DNA from: Paludibacteraceae bacterium
GTDB lineage: Bacteria; Bacteroidota; Bacteroidia; Bacteroidales; Paludibacteraceae
Reading direction: 5' to 3'
DNA: 64,000 nt
NCBI GenBank assembly: GCA_017478725.1
Contig: JAFVDD010000014.1
Coordinates: forward strand, 38,897 to 102,896
The stretch's first letter is position 1, and each line of letters opens with the position of its first letter. Positions 34,546 to 44,030 of this stretch are shown piece by piece. The notes beneath the pieces are model-generated. The model ran no database searches, was not told where the DNA came from, and saw only the letters and a program-made list of their open reading frames with translations. The translations under genes were made by a program, and so were the position numbers.

Positions 34546-35898
34546 TTAGCGGACTTGAGTTCCTTGAGCGTTGTACATCTTGTTGTCGCGAACGATGTAG
34601 AGCACACCGTCAACAACTACTTTCTGAGCCTTCTCGGTCAGAACAACGTTCTCAATAGCCTCCTCCGGAGCGCATGCTGCGAAGTAAGTACCATCCAAAT
34701 CAATAGCAATCTTACCATCCTCTTCGCCATCAGCAATGTCGGCAGCGTTGAATGTAGTCTGATCAAAGCCTTGCACTTCATTATCCCAATTACCTACCGA
34801 CTTATCCAAGAACTTGAACTGATCACTGTTCTTAGCGTGAAGAGTTGCTTTGCCTGCTACTACTTCAACGGCATCTGCTACAGTCCAATTGCAAGCTTCG
34901 AAACCACCTACGATAGCCAGAACTGCTTCGCCACAAACAGGAGCATTTGTTACGGTAATGTCGTAGTCAAACTCTTTTTCCTCAGCAGGTTTCTCGCAGT
35001 TTGTCCAGGAATATTTCTCAGGATCGCCAAGGTCGAACACGAGGTCGGTTTCTTCACCAAGTAATAAGTTTCCATTTTCAGCTTGTTCTACGACTCCAGC
35101 GCCGCTAAAACCTTTCCAACCGTCTTCCTCTTCGTCATGTTCTTTGAGTTCGTTGTTCCAGTCTTTACCCCACTCCTCAGAGGAACGGAATTTGAACTCA
35201 GAGCCCTCAGCAGCCTTTACGCTGATTTCGAATACACCACCGGGGAGGCTGTCATTTTGACGCTCTGCGGTCTTCAATTCATTTAGAGTCATAGCTTGTT
35301 GTGCCCAGCCGTTGAAACCACCGGAGATAGCAGGAACAATAAAGTCCTCATCGTTGCAATCCGGCGAAACCAACGTAATGTTGTACACATGATATGTAGC
35401 GGTACAAGGATTATTCTTCCAACTCTTAACATCAATTACATAGATACCCGGTTGAAGATTTTTGATGTCAACCTCTGAGCCATTAGGATTCATAACAGGT
35501 TTGCCTTCAAGTTCGGTACCACGAATCAGTTCTGCATCGCCACCAAGTTGATAATCCCAGTTGAACAAACCGCTACCGTCCAATTGGATAGGCTTAGCCT
35601 GTACACCACCATCTTTTGTTTCAGCACCTGTTGTATCATTCCAAGAAACAACATACCAGCCTTCAAAACCCTCTACTGCTTGGAAGTCGAGCAATTTGGC
35701 ATGATCGGCATCATTAGGCCAACCTGCATAGGTACCATTGAGCACGATACCATTGCACGCGCCGTCGTTGTAAATACACATCGTGTAGGTTCCGGTTGCA
35801 TAGTCTTTCAGATTGTCATCCGAAGGAACCACCTCACGGCTTGCGAACATAGCAACGCTAATAAAAGCAGCTGCTACAAAAGCGAATAGTTTTTTCAT
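34546..35898 (-). CDS. secreted protein in SusE/SusF position, possible type IX cargo
   Basis: A 450-aa acidic exported protein with a signal peptide (MKKLFAFVAAAFISVAMFAS) and no lipobox Cys. It has repeated domains with features of SusE/SusF starch-binding modules: SGGFNGWAQQAMTLNEL, EFKFRSSEEWGKDWNNEL and later GGFEACNWTVADAVEVV with QFKFLDKSVGNWDNEV. The tail KVVVDGVLYIVRDNKMYNAQ GTQVR (written in two parts) resembles short C-terminal type IX sorting signals of Bacteroidales. It is the last gene of the SusCD operon. SusE and SusF are normally lipoproteins, so a secreted form would be unusual. Which glycan it binds is unknown. Confidence 0.7.
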   Translation of the reverse strand: MKKLFAFVAAAFISVAMFASREVVPSDDNLKDYATGTYTMCIYNDGACNGIVLNGTYAGWPNDADHAKLLDFQAVEGFEGWYVVSWNDTTGAETKDGGVQAKPIQLDGSGLFNWDYQLGGDAELIRGTELEGKPVMNPNGSEVDIKNLQPGIYVIDVKSWKNNPCTATYHVYNITLVSPDCNDEDFIVPAISGGFNGWAQQAMTLNELKTAERQNDSLPGGVFEISVKAAEGSEFKFRSSEEWGKDWNNELKEHDEEEDGWKGFSGAGVVEQAENGNLLLGEETDLVFDLGDPEKYSWTNCEKPAEEKEFDYDITVTNAPVCGEAVLAIVGGFEACNWTVADAVEVVAGKATLHAKNSDQFKFLDKSVGNWDNEVQGFDQTTFNAADIADGEEDGKIAIDLDGTYFAACAPEEAIENVVLTEKAQKVVVDGVLYIVRDNKMYNAQGTQVR

Positions 35899-35992
35899 AA
35901 TAAATTTTGTTAATTAAATTGGTTAATAAATTTGGTTAAACGAATCGTTAACTATATTGGTTTTCCAATATTCATTTTCGGAAGTTACATTA

Positions 35993-37717
35993 TTAGTAAC
36001 CTATTGCTTCGTTGAGACCTTTTAAGTTCTCATTAGCTGTGACATCCTTAGCAGGAATCGGATACACATTGTATTTTGCATCCTTGCCTGCTTTATGTCC
36101 TTCCCAAGTCATAGTGGACGCAGGGCCTGCAAATTGTCCGAACCGGATCAAGTCAGTACGGCGGCGACCTTCACAGTAAAACTCTTTTGCCCACTCGGTC
36201 AATAATATTTGCTCGTCCAGAGTTGTAACCTCAGGTGCATTGGCGCGACGACGCAAGCAGTTTACAGCCTCTACTGCGGGAGCCGTTTCGCCCGTACGGA
36301 AGCAAGCTTCTGCATAGGTTAAATAAGCCTCGGCAAGACGGAACAACGGGATATCCGTATCCGGCCATTTCGGTTCGCCTACCGGCGAAGCATATGTCCA
36401 CGGGGCATCTACGACGACAGAATCATTACCATTGACATCCTTCAGAGTCGTTGTCTTGGAAGTAGAATATACTCCTGTAAACTTAAGGACAGACCATGAA
36501 GCATAAAAATCGGCAGCCTCATTACCTGTCAATGACATCTTCTTTCCGGCAGTTGTCTTGGATGCCATGATAGCACGGTCATCTCCCAAAGCGACAGGCA
36601 TTTGATACTCATTTAAAGACAAGGTAGATGCTTTGGATTTGTCCACCCAATAATACACGAACTCAGGCGAGGACCGGAAGCACGACCATGTATCACTTGA
36701 TCCGAAAGGAACAAAGTCTGCATCGCGCACTGCGCTGACAACGAAGCGTGAACCACCCCAGTTCTGGCTGTGGATAGCATCTTGGTATATCATGAAGATA
36801 GCCTCATCTTGAGCACCATTATTATCATTATCTCCCATAAACAGCTGCTGGTATGCAGAGTAGTAAACATGGTCTGCGGTACGCTCTGCAGCCAAATCAA
36901 CGGCTGTCTTCGCTGTTTTGTCATAGCCATGCAGTTTGTATGAACTATCCATCAGTTTCTTTGCATACTGCTTGGCATCTGCATATCGCGCTTCACCATC
37001 CCGAGCCCCAAGTGAGGATTCATTATATACTTCTGCATTGAGGTACAGACGCATGAGGAGGAACCAAGCGCATGCCTGATCGACACGGTATTTATTGGTT
37101 CTCGTTCCTGCTTGGATAATATACGGATCGGTTGCCAATTCCAAACATTCAGTCTCTAACCATGCAAACAAATCTTTACGCGTCGTCGGCATAGGTTTGT
37201 TGGGTGAAACGGTCAGTGAGAACGGCACAGTATAGAACATATCCAACAGATAGTAGAAGTTAATCGCACGCAGCATACGCACTTCTGCACGCTGCGCCAA
37301 TGTAGCTTCATCCGTATATTCGGTGGTATTATCCAAGAACGAGTTGCAGAGCGTGATATCGAAGTTCAGACGCGAGTACAAGCCGTACACCAAGTCGTTG
37401 CTTGAGCTCCAAGTCAATGTACGAATATCTGCCAATCCCACATCGTTCCAAATCCACCAACCTTCGTCCGTACAGAACTCATTCAGTTCCCAGAACATAC
37501 GATAGAAAGAAGAGGTACCCTCGTCGATGCCATCCACATCTCCGTTACCATCCGGACCTATCTGGCCGGTAACACCAAACGTAGCATAGCATTTAGCGAA
37601 CACTGCATCTTTATTAAATTTAGTGTCTGTATTAGGATCCAGCGGAGTCCTGTCAAGCGAACACGCGGTCATTCCCAAACCTAACAAGGCAGCAAAGAAT
37701 ATTTTTGTGTATTTCAT
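35993..37717 (-). CDS. SusD/RagB-family glycan-binding outer-membrane lipoprotein
   Basis: A 574-aa lipoprotein; signal peptide and lipobox are MKYTKIFFAALLGLGMTACS, Cys at residue 19. The family pattern is clear: early LDRTPLDPN, tetratricopeptide-like helices (AEVRMLRAINFYYLLDMFY) and a C-terminal block (EWAKEFYCEGRRRTDLIRFGQF, in parts). SusD-like proteins sit as a lid over a SusC barrel and hand over glycans. It follows susC by 47 bases in the same operon. The Trp-rich surface (WWIWNDVG) may contribute to carbohydrate binding. Substrate inferred only from context. Confidence 0.95.
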   Translation of the reverse strand: MKYTKIFFAALLGLGMTACSLDRTPLDPNTDTKFNKDAVFAKCYATFGVTGQIGPDGNGDVDGIDEGTSSFYRMFWELNEFCTDEGWWIWNDVGLADIRTLTWSSSNDLVYGLYSRLNFDITLCNSFLDNTTEYTDEATLAQRAEVRMLRAINFYYLLDMFYTVPFSLTVSPNKPMPTTRKDLFAWLETECLELATDPYIIQAGTRTNKYRVDQACAWFLLMRLYLNAEVYNESSLGARDGEARYADAKQYAKKLMDSSYKLHGYDKTAKTAVDLAAERTADHVYYSAYQQLFMGDNDNNGAQDEAIFMIYQDAIHSQNWGGSRFVVSAVRDADFVPFGSSDTWSCFRSSPEFVYYWVDKSKASTLSLNEYQMPVALGDDRAIMASKTTAGKKMSLTGNEAADFYASWSVLKFTGVYSTSKTTTLKDVNGNDSVVVDAPWTYASPVGEPKWPDTDIPLFRLAEAYLTYAEACFRTGETAPAVEAVNCLRRRANAPEVTTLDEQILLTEWAKEFYCEGRRRTDLIRFGQFAGPASTMTWEGHKAGKDAKYNVYPIPAKDVTANENLKGLNEAIGY

Positions 37718-37764
37718 AACGCTATTAATTTATTAAGTTTCTTATTCCAGTTATTCTTTAGTTA

Positions 37765-40700
37765 TTAGAATTGGAGGCTAACACCCATTACTGTAGTCAT
37801 ACTACGGGGGTAGATGTTATTGTCGATACCACCTCCAACCTCCGGGTCAAGTCCCTTGTAGGAAGATATCACGCATGGGTTGGATACAGTAACATATGCA
37901 CGTCCCTGTACTTTCGTTTTGTTGAAACTATAGCCGAGTGTGATGTTGTCAATACGGAGGAAAGAAGCTTTCTCCACAAAGAAGTCAGAAGCATACCAGT
38001 TGGAGTTCTTAACCAATGCTCCCGTCTTGGCATCTGTACCTACTTCGTAAGCTTGTGTTTCATCATTCCATACATAGGTACGTATATCATCGCTACGCAT
38101 GTTGTCTCCATAATAGCAATTGAAAGCAGATGTCAGAACCGAGTGATAACCGCCATTCTGGTTCTGGTAAACCTTATCCGCCTCTACCCATTGCAAGTTG
38201 CCTGCCAATACATCGTTGTACACATAATTTCCGATATTGGCGCGGAGTGTTATACCCAAGTCAAATCCATAGAACTGGAACTTGGTTTGGAATCCCATAG
38301 TTACAGGAGCTGCGGGGTTGTGGTAGATATACTTATCGTTATCGTTGATCTGACCATCCTTGTTACGGTCGATGAAATAATGACGAGTTACACCATCTTC
38401 ATCGGTCATAGTTTTCGTCTCATAAACGAGGAAGGAGTATGCAGCTTCACCTACTTTATGCGCTTGGATAGTATTACCTGTACCGGAACTGATGCCACCT
38501 GTCGGCACGAAGTAGTCAGGATCGTCAGACAGCAATTGGGTAATCTTGTTTTGATTCCAAGCCACATTGTAACCTAAGTCCCACTTAAAGTTCTTACGAT
38601 CAACGAGCACAGCATTAATAGCGAACTCTATACCTTGGTTGTAGAGGCTACCGATGTTACCCAGCATTTGGTTCTTGAAGTTAGAGCCGGCAGAAACATT
38701 GACTGTACTAAGCAGGTCTTTGGTACGACGATGATAGTAGTCGATGTTACCATTGATACGGTTGTTGAGGAAAGCAAAGTCGATACCGATATTGCTGGTA
38801 AATGTTTTCTCCCACGTCAAGTCCGTATTATATACGCCCGGACGGCTGGTGTAATACACCGCATTACCATTGGCATCCTTGCCTGCGTAGAGAGGATTGC
38901 TTTCACCGCCATCCAGAACAGGATAATAAGCATGGTCTTGAGCTGTGGTATAGGTAGGTAGATAATAATAGTCCACACCGAGGTTCTGCTGACCGGTTAT
39001 ACCATAACCTACACGGAGTTTCAAATCATTGATTGAATTGACATCCTTGAGGAAGGTCTCTTTAATCTTCCATCCGAGAGCGAGAGAGGGGAACAAGCCC
39101 CAACGCGCATTCTCGCCTTTGGAATTATATTTAGCGAAACGAGACGAAGCATCCGCACGGAAAGTAGCGGTAACAAGAATCTGATCCCAACCATTCCAGT
39201 TTACACGACCGTATACAGACTGAAGTGCATTATCCGTGATATAAATATTGCTATATCTGTTATAGGGTTGGCCTGCCAATGCAGCATCCTTATTCGTACT
39301 TTGATAGAAGCCGGAGCCATCGCTCTCGGTGCGACGATAGAAATACTGGTTTTCGTAACCTACCATCACATCAAAATGCTGATTAGCCTCCTCCCAATCA
39401 TGTCCGTATTGAGCATATGCGGAGAATTGCAGGTTGTACTTACGCATATCGCTCCAGCCATTCCATCCGAAATAGTGATTGTCATAACCATAAACAGATG
39501 TTACCGTTTTCTGCTTACCATAGGAATAGTCTGCGCCAAAATTAGCGTGAATATGCAGATCTTCGAAACCATGAATCTTGTAGTCAGCCTCAACATTCCC
39601 AACGAACGAGCCTGCATTTGCACGATCGTTTTTATGTGCCAATGCTGCAGCAGGGTTACCTGTTGTCTGTGCATTTGTGGTATAAGGCCATGCATCATCG
39701 TTATATCCGGAGGGGGTAACGACGCGTTGATAGTAGCCGTCAAACCACTGATCAAGAACATTTTGAGCTACCAGCACATCTCCGTTGGCGTTTACAGCCT
39801 CGCCTTTAACAGGCATTGTAGGATCCATGGAAAGAGCCGCTCCTACAACGCCGGCAGGATAACGGTTGTAGATATACATTCCCTTGGTATTGATATTGAA
39901 TGCCAAGTGATTATCCAAGAACGACGGGCTGAGGTTCAGAGAAGCGGTAACACGCTGCATTTGCGATGTCTTGATCGCACCGTTTTGCAATGTATAACCG
40001 ATGGATGCACGGTACGGCATATCCACTATATTGTTCTTTACACCACCCATGATAGAGACATTATGGTCGGTAGAGACAGTAGTGCGATATATCTGATCCT
40101 GCCAATCCGTGCTTGCTGTACCTAATTTATCCGTTTTATCTTCATTGTGTCCTAAGGCTGTTGCATATCCGCGAAGTTGGTCAGCAGTAAGAACTTGTGT
40201 CCGGTTTGTAAGTGTACCGATAGAGATGTTGCCTGCATAACTTACTTTGGGTTTGCTGCCTTTTGCACCTTTCTTGGTAGTGATGATGATGACACCGTTG
40301 GAAGCACGGCTACCGTAGATGGCGGTAGCGGAAGCATCTTTGAGGACAGTAAAACTTTCAATATCATTCGGGTTGACCATTGATAGGGGGTTAGACACAC
40401 CCTGAATACCATTCTCATCCATAGCCAAACCATCGATAACGATGAGCGGGCTGTTGGATGCATTCAGCGAAGCGCCACCACGAATAGTGATTGAACCGGC
40501 ACCACCCGGAGTACCATCTGCTGCCACCACATTCACACCGGCGATCTTACCTTGGATCATATCCTGAGCATTGGTTGTTAAACCCTTGTTCATATCATCG
40601 GGTTTGATAGCGGTTACAGAACCGGTAGCATCACCTTTCTTCACTACACCATAACCGACTACCACTACTTCTTCCAACAGCTCAGAGTCTTCTCCAAGTT

Positions 40701-40983
40701 TCACTTTCATATTCGGAACTGCATCTAACTCTTGAGTCTTATAACCCATATAAGAGATCGCGAGTTTGGCACCCGGCTGTACATTAAGCACAAAATTACC
40801 GTCCCAGTCGGTGATAGTACCGTTGGTCGTACCTATTTCGAGAATAGAAGCGCCAATTATCGGTTCACCGTTTGCAGCATCAATGACTGTACCTTGTACA
40901 GTAGTCTGCGCAAAAGCTGTCAGTCCAACAAGCATGAAACATGACATCAGCAGAGCGCGAAGATTGAATATATCGTTTTTCAT
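37765..40983 (-). CDS. SusC/RagA-family TonB-linked outer-membrane transporter
   Basis: A 1,072-aa protein. After the signal peptide (residues 1-25) comes the carboxypeptidase-regulatory-like domain (TVQGTVIDAANGEPIIGAS), then the TonB-box and plug region: LEEVVVVGYGVVKKGDATGS, IQGKIAGVNVV, SITIRGGASLN, DASATAIYGSRASNGVII. The rest is a 22-strand barrel ending TTVMGVSLQF. It imports large glycans across the outer membrane with SusD and TonB energy. Size is usual for the family (about 1,000-1,100 aa). The SusD gene follows; a lipoprotein gene precedes by seven bases. Confidence 0.95.
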   Translation of the reverse strand: MKNDIFNLRALLMSCFMLVGLTAFAQTTVQGTVIDAANGEPIIGASILEIGTTNGTITDWDGNFVLNVQPGAKLAISYMGYKTQELDAVPNMKVKLGEDSELLEEVVVVGYGVVKKGDATGSVTAIKPDDMNKGLTTNAQDMIQGKIAGVNVVAADGTPGGAGSITIRGGASLNASNSPLIVIDGLAMDENGIQGVSNPLSMVNPNDIESFTVLKDASATAIYGSRASNGVIIITTKKGAKGSKPKVSYAGNISIGTLTNRTQVLTADQLRGYATALGHNEDKTDKLGTASTDWQDQIYRTTVSTDHNVSIMGGVKNNIVDMPYRASIGYTLQNGAIKTSQMQRVTASLNLSPSFLDNHLAFNINTKGMYIYNRYPAGVVGAALSMDPTMPVKGEAVNANGDVLVAQNVLDQWFDGYYQRVVTPSGYNDDAWPYTTNAQTTGNPAAALAHKNDRANAGSFVGNVEADYKIHGFEDLHIHANFGADYSYGKQKTVTSVYGYDNHYFGWNGWSDMRKYNLQFSAYAQYGHDWEEANQHFDVMVGYENQYFYRRTESDGSGFYQSTNKDAALAGQPYNRYSNIYITDNALQSVYGRVNWNGWDQILVTATFRADASSRFAKYNSKGENARWGLFPSLALGWKIKETFLKDVNSINDLKLRVGYGITGQQNLGVDYYYLPTYTTAQDHAYYPVLDGGESNPLYAGKDANGNAVYYTSRPGVYNTDLTWEKTFTSNIGIDFAFLNNRINGNIDYYHRRTKDLLSTVNVSAGSNFKNQMLGNIGSLYNQGIEFAINAVLVDRKNFKWDLGYNVAWNQNKITQLLSDDPDYFVPTGGISSGTGNTIQAHKVGEAAYSFLVYETKTMTDEDGVTRHYFIDRNKDGQINDNDKYIYHNPAAPVTMGFQTKFQFYGFDLGITLRANIGNYVYNDVLAGNLQWVEADKVYQNQNGGYHSVLTSAFNCYYGDNMRSDDIRTYVWNDETQAYEVGTDAKTGALVKNSNWYASDFFVEKASFLRIDNITLGYSFNKTKVQGRAYVTVSNPCVISSYKGLDPEVGGGIDNNIYPRSMTTVMGVSLQF

Positions 40984-40989
40984 ACTCTA

Positions 40990-41955
40990 TTATTTTTTCA
41001 GGTTGAAATAAATCGCGTTATCCAGTGTAAATGTACTATCTGTGACAGCGGACATTTGCAGCGTCTCATCCGCGCTGTCATCAGTATGTTTATAGATCAC
41101 CTCAAACGAGCCGTTTTTAACGGTAGCCAGGCTCCAATGATTGGCAGAGTCCACATAAACACGAGTAGCAGGCTTTTCTTCAATCGAGAATGTGATGATT
41201 GTATCATTCTTTGTAGCGTCCTGTACTTGCGGTAAAATGGCTGTATCCGGTGTTACAACATTCACCTGCTCACCTTTTGACCATGCCAATGTCTTTCTAT
41301 GGGAAGCAGCATCGTCATAGAAGCGGAGATAGGCAATCTTCTGCGAAGCAACGCCTACAGGGATTTGCTCCTCATGTTTGAAGCGTCCCGTAATAGTATC
41401 AACGATGATCTTCTTGCCCTGGCGATGAGTAACGTACCAAGTTGTATCCATCGTCCAACGATCTTGCATCACATAAACCGGATCATAGGCAGCCCAATCA
41501 GCGTTAGCTATATTCGAAGAAATGGAAGATGCAGCATCAGCAAGAGCTTCCTTCTCTGTCAACTTCACCGTATCTGATAGTGTAAAAACATTGTTCAGAT
41601 AAAGGACATGCAGCACATCATCACCAGCCACAAGTCGCGCTTTTCTGCCTAACATCGAACTCGTAAAATCCTCCCACACAAGCGAATAGGTCTTCGTCTC
41701 ATTCAGTTCAGGAATGCCGTCTCCAAACGAGAAGGATTTTTTCTCTACAGTATTGTCTGCATGATTAAAGTGTAATTGAATGACATTCATATTGTAGCCA
41801 TTCACTTCCACGTGGCTGCAATACTCAAGGCTTTGGAAAGTCTCTTCTGAGATTTCTTTCAGTTCATTTTCAATGTCAATCTCATTCTTTTTACAGCCCA
41901 CAAAGGCGACCGTTACGGCCAAGGCCATGATTAGAATTGTAGATTTGTTTTTCAT
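40990..41955 (-). CDS. uncharacterised lipoprotein of the SusCD locus
   Basis: A 321-aa protein with a lipobox (ILIMALAVTVAFVGCKK; Cys at residue 21), so likely anchored to the outer membrane. The mature part begins KNEIDIENELKEISEETFQ and is otherwise beta-rich with no motif I recognise; the motif YCSHVEVNGYNMNVIQLHF and many short strands suggest one or two beta-sandwich domains. It stands directly before susC, where glycan-locus genes for surface glycan-binding proteins are often found, but usually that position is after susD. No catalytic pattern was seen. Role unknown. Confidence 0.6.
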   Translation of the reverse strand: MKNKSTILIMALAVTVAFVGCKKNEIDIENELKEISEETFQSLEYCSHVEVNGYNMNVIQLHFNHADNTVEKKSFSFGDGIPELNETKTYSLVWEDFTSSMLGRKARLVAGDDVLHVLYLNNVFTLSDTVKLTEKEALADAASSISSNIANADWAAYDPVYVMQDRWTMDTTWYVTHRQGKKIIVDTITGRFKHEEQIPVGVASQKIAYLRFYDDAASHRKTLAWSKGEQVNVVTPDTAILPQVQDATKNDTIITFSIEEKPATRVYVDSANHWSLATVKNGSFEVIYKHTDDSADETLQMSAVTDSTFTLDNAIYFNLKK

Positions 41956-41999
41956 AATAGATTATTTAGTTATAATTGTTAGTTTTTTTGCGAGTTGGA

Positions 42000-42034
42000 C
42001 TTTAAGGACTTTAATGTCATTAAGGTCTTTAAAG
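42000..42034. repeat. 35-bp imperfect palindrome between the transporter and lipoprotein genes
   Basis: CTTTAAGGACTTT and AAGGTCTTTAAAG face each other around AATGTCATT. It lies in the 91-base gap upstream of the lipoprotein gene and could fold in the operon message. It is also a run of degenerate T/A-rich heptamers (GACTTTA, CATTAAG), so it may belong to the repeat class described elsewhere. Confidence 0.6.
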
Positions 42035-42046
42035 AGTTAAAGCAAA

Positions 42047-43393
42047 TTATTCCTCTTTTTCCTTGACTAAAAAGACCGAAGCGGCACCGAGGATGAGGAG
42101 AGCACCGGCAACCACCAGCATGCCCGCTTGCACGTGTGCGCATACATATTTAAGGAGTAATCCGCCACAGAGGGCTGCTACAATCTGCGGGATACAGATA
42201 GTGCAGTTGAAAAGGCCGAGGTAATAGCCCATGTTGCCACCCTTGATAGCGTTGGTCACAATAGTGAACGGCAATGCCAGCATAGCCGCCCACGCTGCGC
42301 CGATAAGGGCGTAACTGCCCCAGAGCACATAAGGGTTGGAGACAAACCATATAGAGATAAATCCAACTGCTCCGACCAAAAGGGAGATAGCATATGCGCC
42401 TTTGTTACCGGTCCAGTGCTCCAACTTGGGCAAGAACATCGCCCACAGGAGCGAACCTACCGCCTGCACGGCAAAGACCACTCCCACCCAGTTGCCGGCA
42501 GTCTGGAATGCTGCATCGGCAGCCGAGGCACCGTCCCAACCATAGCAGTTGGCCGCGATGGCGCCATTGGAATAAGTCCACATATACATGAATGCCGCCC
42601 AGCAGAAGAACTGGACGAGCCCCACTGTCCAGAAAGCCGACGGAGCCTCTTTCAACAACTGAATAAAGCCTTTTTCCTCCTTTTTCTCTTCTTTCTTTTG
42701 CAAATCAATTCCGTGGAACTCGGCATACTCCTCGGGATTAAGTTCTTTGACGGTTGCAAAAGTATAAAGAACGCAAAGAATCAGGATGGCGGCGCCCACA
42801 TAGAACGACCATTTGACGGAATCGGGGATAACTCCTTCGGGAGCCGTGTTAGCGATACCTATCCACGTGAAGAAGATCGGGAAAATATAACCTACCAGCG
42901 ATCCGGCATTACAGAGCGCCGACTGAATGGCATAGGCGGTACCCTTCTGTTCCTCGTTGACCATATCGCCCACCATCATCTTGAAGGGCTGCATGGCGAT
43001 GTTGATACTGGTATCCAGGAACATGAGGGAGAAGAGTCCGAACCACATAGCGGCATTAAGACCAAGAAAAGCCGACTGGGTGAACGTAAAATTGCCGGCA
43101 TTAGGCAGGAGCAGCATCACCGCTACCGCTATCAGCGCGCCCACGAGCAAATAAGGCTTGCGGCGGCCAAGACGTGTCCACGTCTTATCCGAATATTTGC
43201 CCACCAGCGGCTGGACAATCATGCCCATCAGCGGCGGAAGAATCCAAAAGAAACTAAGGGTGTGGGGGTCAGCTCCGAGAGTGGCGAAGATGCGCGAGAT
43301 ATTGGCACTTTGCAGTGCATAAGCAATCTGAACGCCGAAGAACCCAAAACTCAAATTAAAAAGTTGAGCAAACGATAAATTACGTTTCTGCAT
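42047..43393 (-). CDS. SLC45/GPH-type sugar transporter of the major facilitator superfamily
   Basis: A 448-aa inner-membrane protein with about 12 membrane segments. The N-terminus LSFAQLFNLSFGFFGVQIAYALQ and the loop LVGKYSDKTWTRLGRRKPYL, here RxGRRxP, are the hallmark of the GPH/SLC45 (sucrose and maltose) carriers. Mid-protein QEMVNEEQKG-like MVGDMVNEEQKGTAYA is likewise typical. It probably carries di- or oligosaccharides released in the periplasm into the cytoplasm with protons. It is the first gene of the minus-strand operon that includes susC and susD, and has its own promoter. The sugar cannot be decided from the sequence; maltodextrin is common for this pairing. Confidence 0.9.
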   Translation of the reverse strand: MQKRNLSFAQLFNLSFGFFGVQIAYALQSANISRIFATLGADPHTLSFFWILPPLMGMIVQPLVGKYSDKTWTRLGRRKPYLLVGALIAVAVMLLLPNAGNFTFTQSAFLGLNAAMWFGLFSLMFLDTSINIAMQPFKMMVGDMVNEEQKGTAYAIQSALCNAGSLVGYIFPIFFTWIGIANTAPEGVIPDSVKWSFYVGAAILILCVLYTFATVKELNPEEYAEFHGIDLQKKEEKKEEKGFIQLLKEAPSAFWTVGLVQFFCWAAFMYMWTYSNGAIAANCYGWDGASAADAAFQTAGNWVGVVFAVQAVGSLLWAMFLPKLEHWTGNKGAYAISLLVGAVGFISIWFVSNPYVLWGSYALIGAAWAAMLALPFTIVTNAIKGGNMGYYLGLFNCTICIPQIVAALCGGLLLKYVCAHVQAGMLVVAGALLILGAASVFLVKEKEE

Positions 43394-43415
43394 GGTACGT
43401 TGATTAAATCGGCTG

Positions 43416-43447
43416 CAAAATTACAACTTTTTTCCGAAACAAGCAAG
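43416..43447 (-). promoter_or_regulatory. promoter of the sugar-transporter/SusCD operon
   Basis: On the minus strand TAATTTTG (plus 43416-43423) is preceded by 20 bases and CTTG (plus 43444-43447). It lies 23 bases ahead of the transporter ATG at 43393. The region beyond it, to about 43560, is A/T-rich without a recognised site. Confidence 0.65.
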
Positions 43448-43618
43448 AGGGATGAACATTTTTTTTGATTTTTCTTAAAAAAGAGATACAAATTCCATAA
43501 AAATTGCACAAACAGCGTCAATTTTTACACAAATATAGTTGTTTCAGAAGAAAGGGAAAAGGTATTATGGGCTATCGGATTCCGAGGTTTGCAGGCGACT
43601 AAAAATATAGGATAAAAC

Positions 43619-43673
43619 CCCGATTTGCATCCGATGTGCTTCCGATGCGCCCCAAAGATGCTCCCGATAAGGC
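43619..43673. repeat. five 11-bp tandem repeats of the CCCGAT class
   Basis: Five consecutive 11-bp units resembling TCCGATGTGCT and CCCGATAAGGC lie in the 795-base region between the sugar transporter and recQ. The same unit type recurs seven times at 59053-59128. Confidence 0.8.
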
Positions 43674-43826
43674 ATACAGGAAACACCTAAAAATCAACGG
43701 TTTACAAAATTTGCTATTTTTCACTGAAAACACCTACTTAACCTGCCAACACCGGGGATTGTAAGAAGCGGATACATAAAAACCGAAAGAAAAACTGAAA
43801 GAAAAATCAAAAAAAATGCGCGTACG

Positions 43827-43859
43827 CTTGCGTATATAAAATATTATTTGTATCTTTGC
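43827..43859 (+). promoter_or_regulatory. recQ promoter
   Basis: CTTG at 43827-43830, a 20-base spacer, and TATCTTTG at 43851-43858. Transcription would start near 43866, giving a leader of about 320 nt. The extended sequence ATGCGCGTACGCTTGCGTAT closely matches the corresponding stretch before ruvA. Confidence 0.75.
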
Positions 43860-43869
43860 ACTCGCGTTC

Positions 43870-43972
43870 GGCAATCGGTTCGCATTGACTGACCGCCCCG
43901 CGGTCATTGGGGCGACCGATGCCTCCGCTCTCCCCACCGCAAACAGCCGAAGGCTTCGGTTTGCGCCGGGGA
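43870..43972 (+). other. two large hairpins in the recQ leader
   Basis: The first is an imperfect palindrome from 43870 to 43923 (GGCAATCGG at the left, ACCGATGCC at the right, core GACCGCCCCGCGGTC). The second, 43931-43972, has nested stems TCCCC/GGGGA, CGCAAAC/GTTTGCG and CGAAG/CTTCG with small bulges. Both would lie at the 5-prime end of the recQ transcript. No RNA family is recognised. Confidence 0.7.
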
Positions 43973-44030
43973 CCCCAAATTATAGAAAAGAGAATGGTCT
44001 CCCTCAGACATGGACTGACGGCAAAAGATC

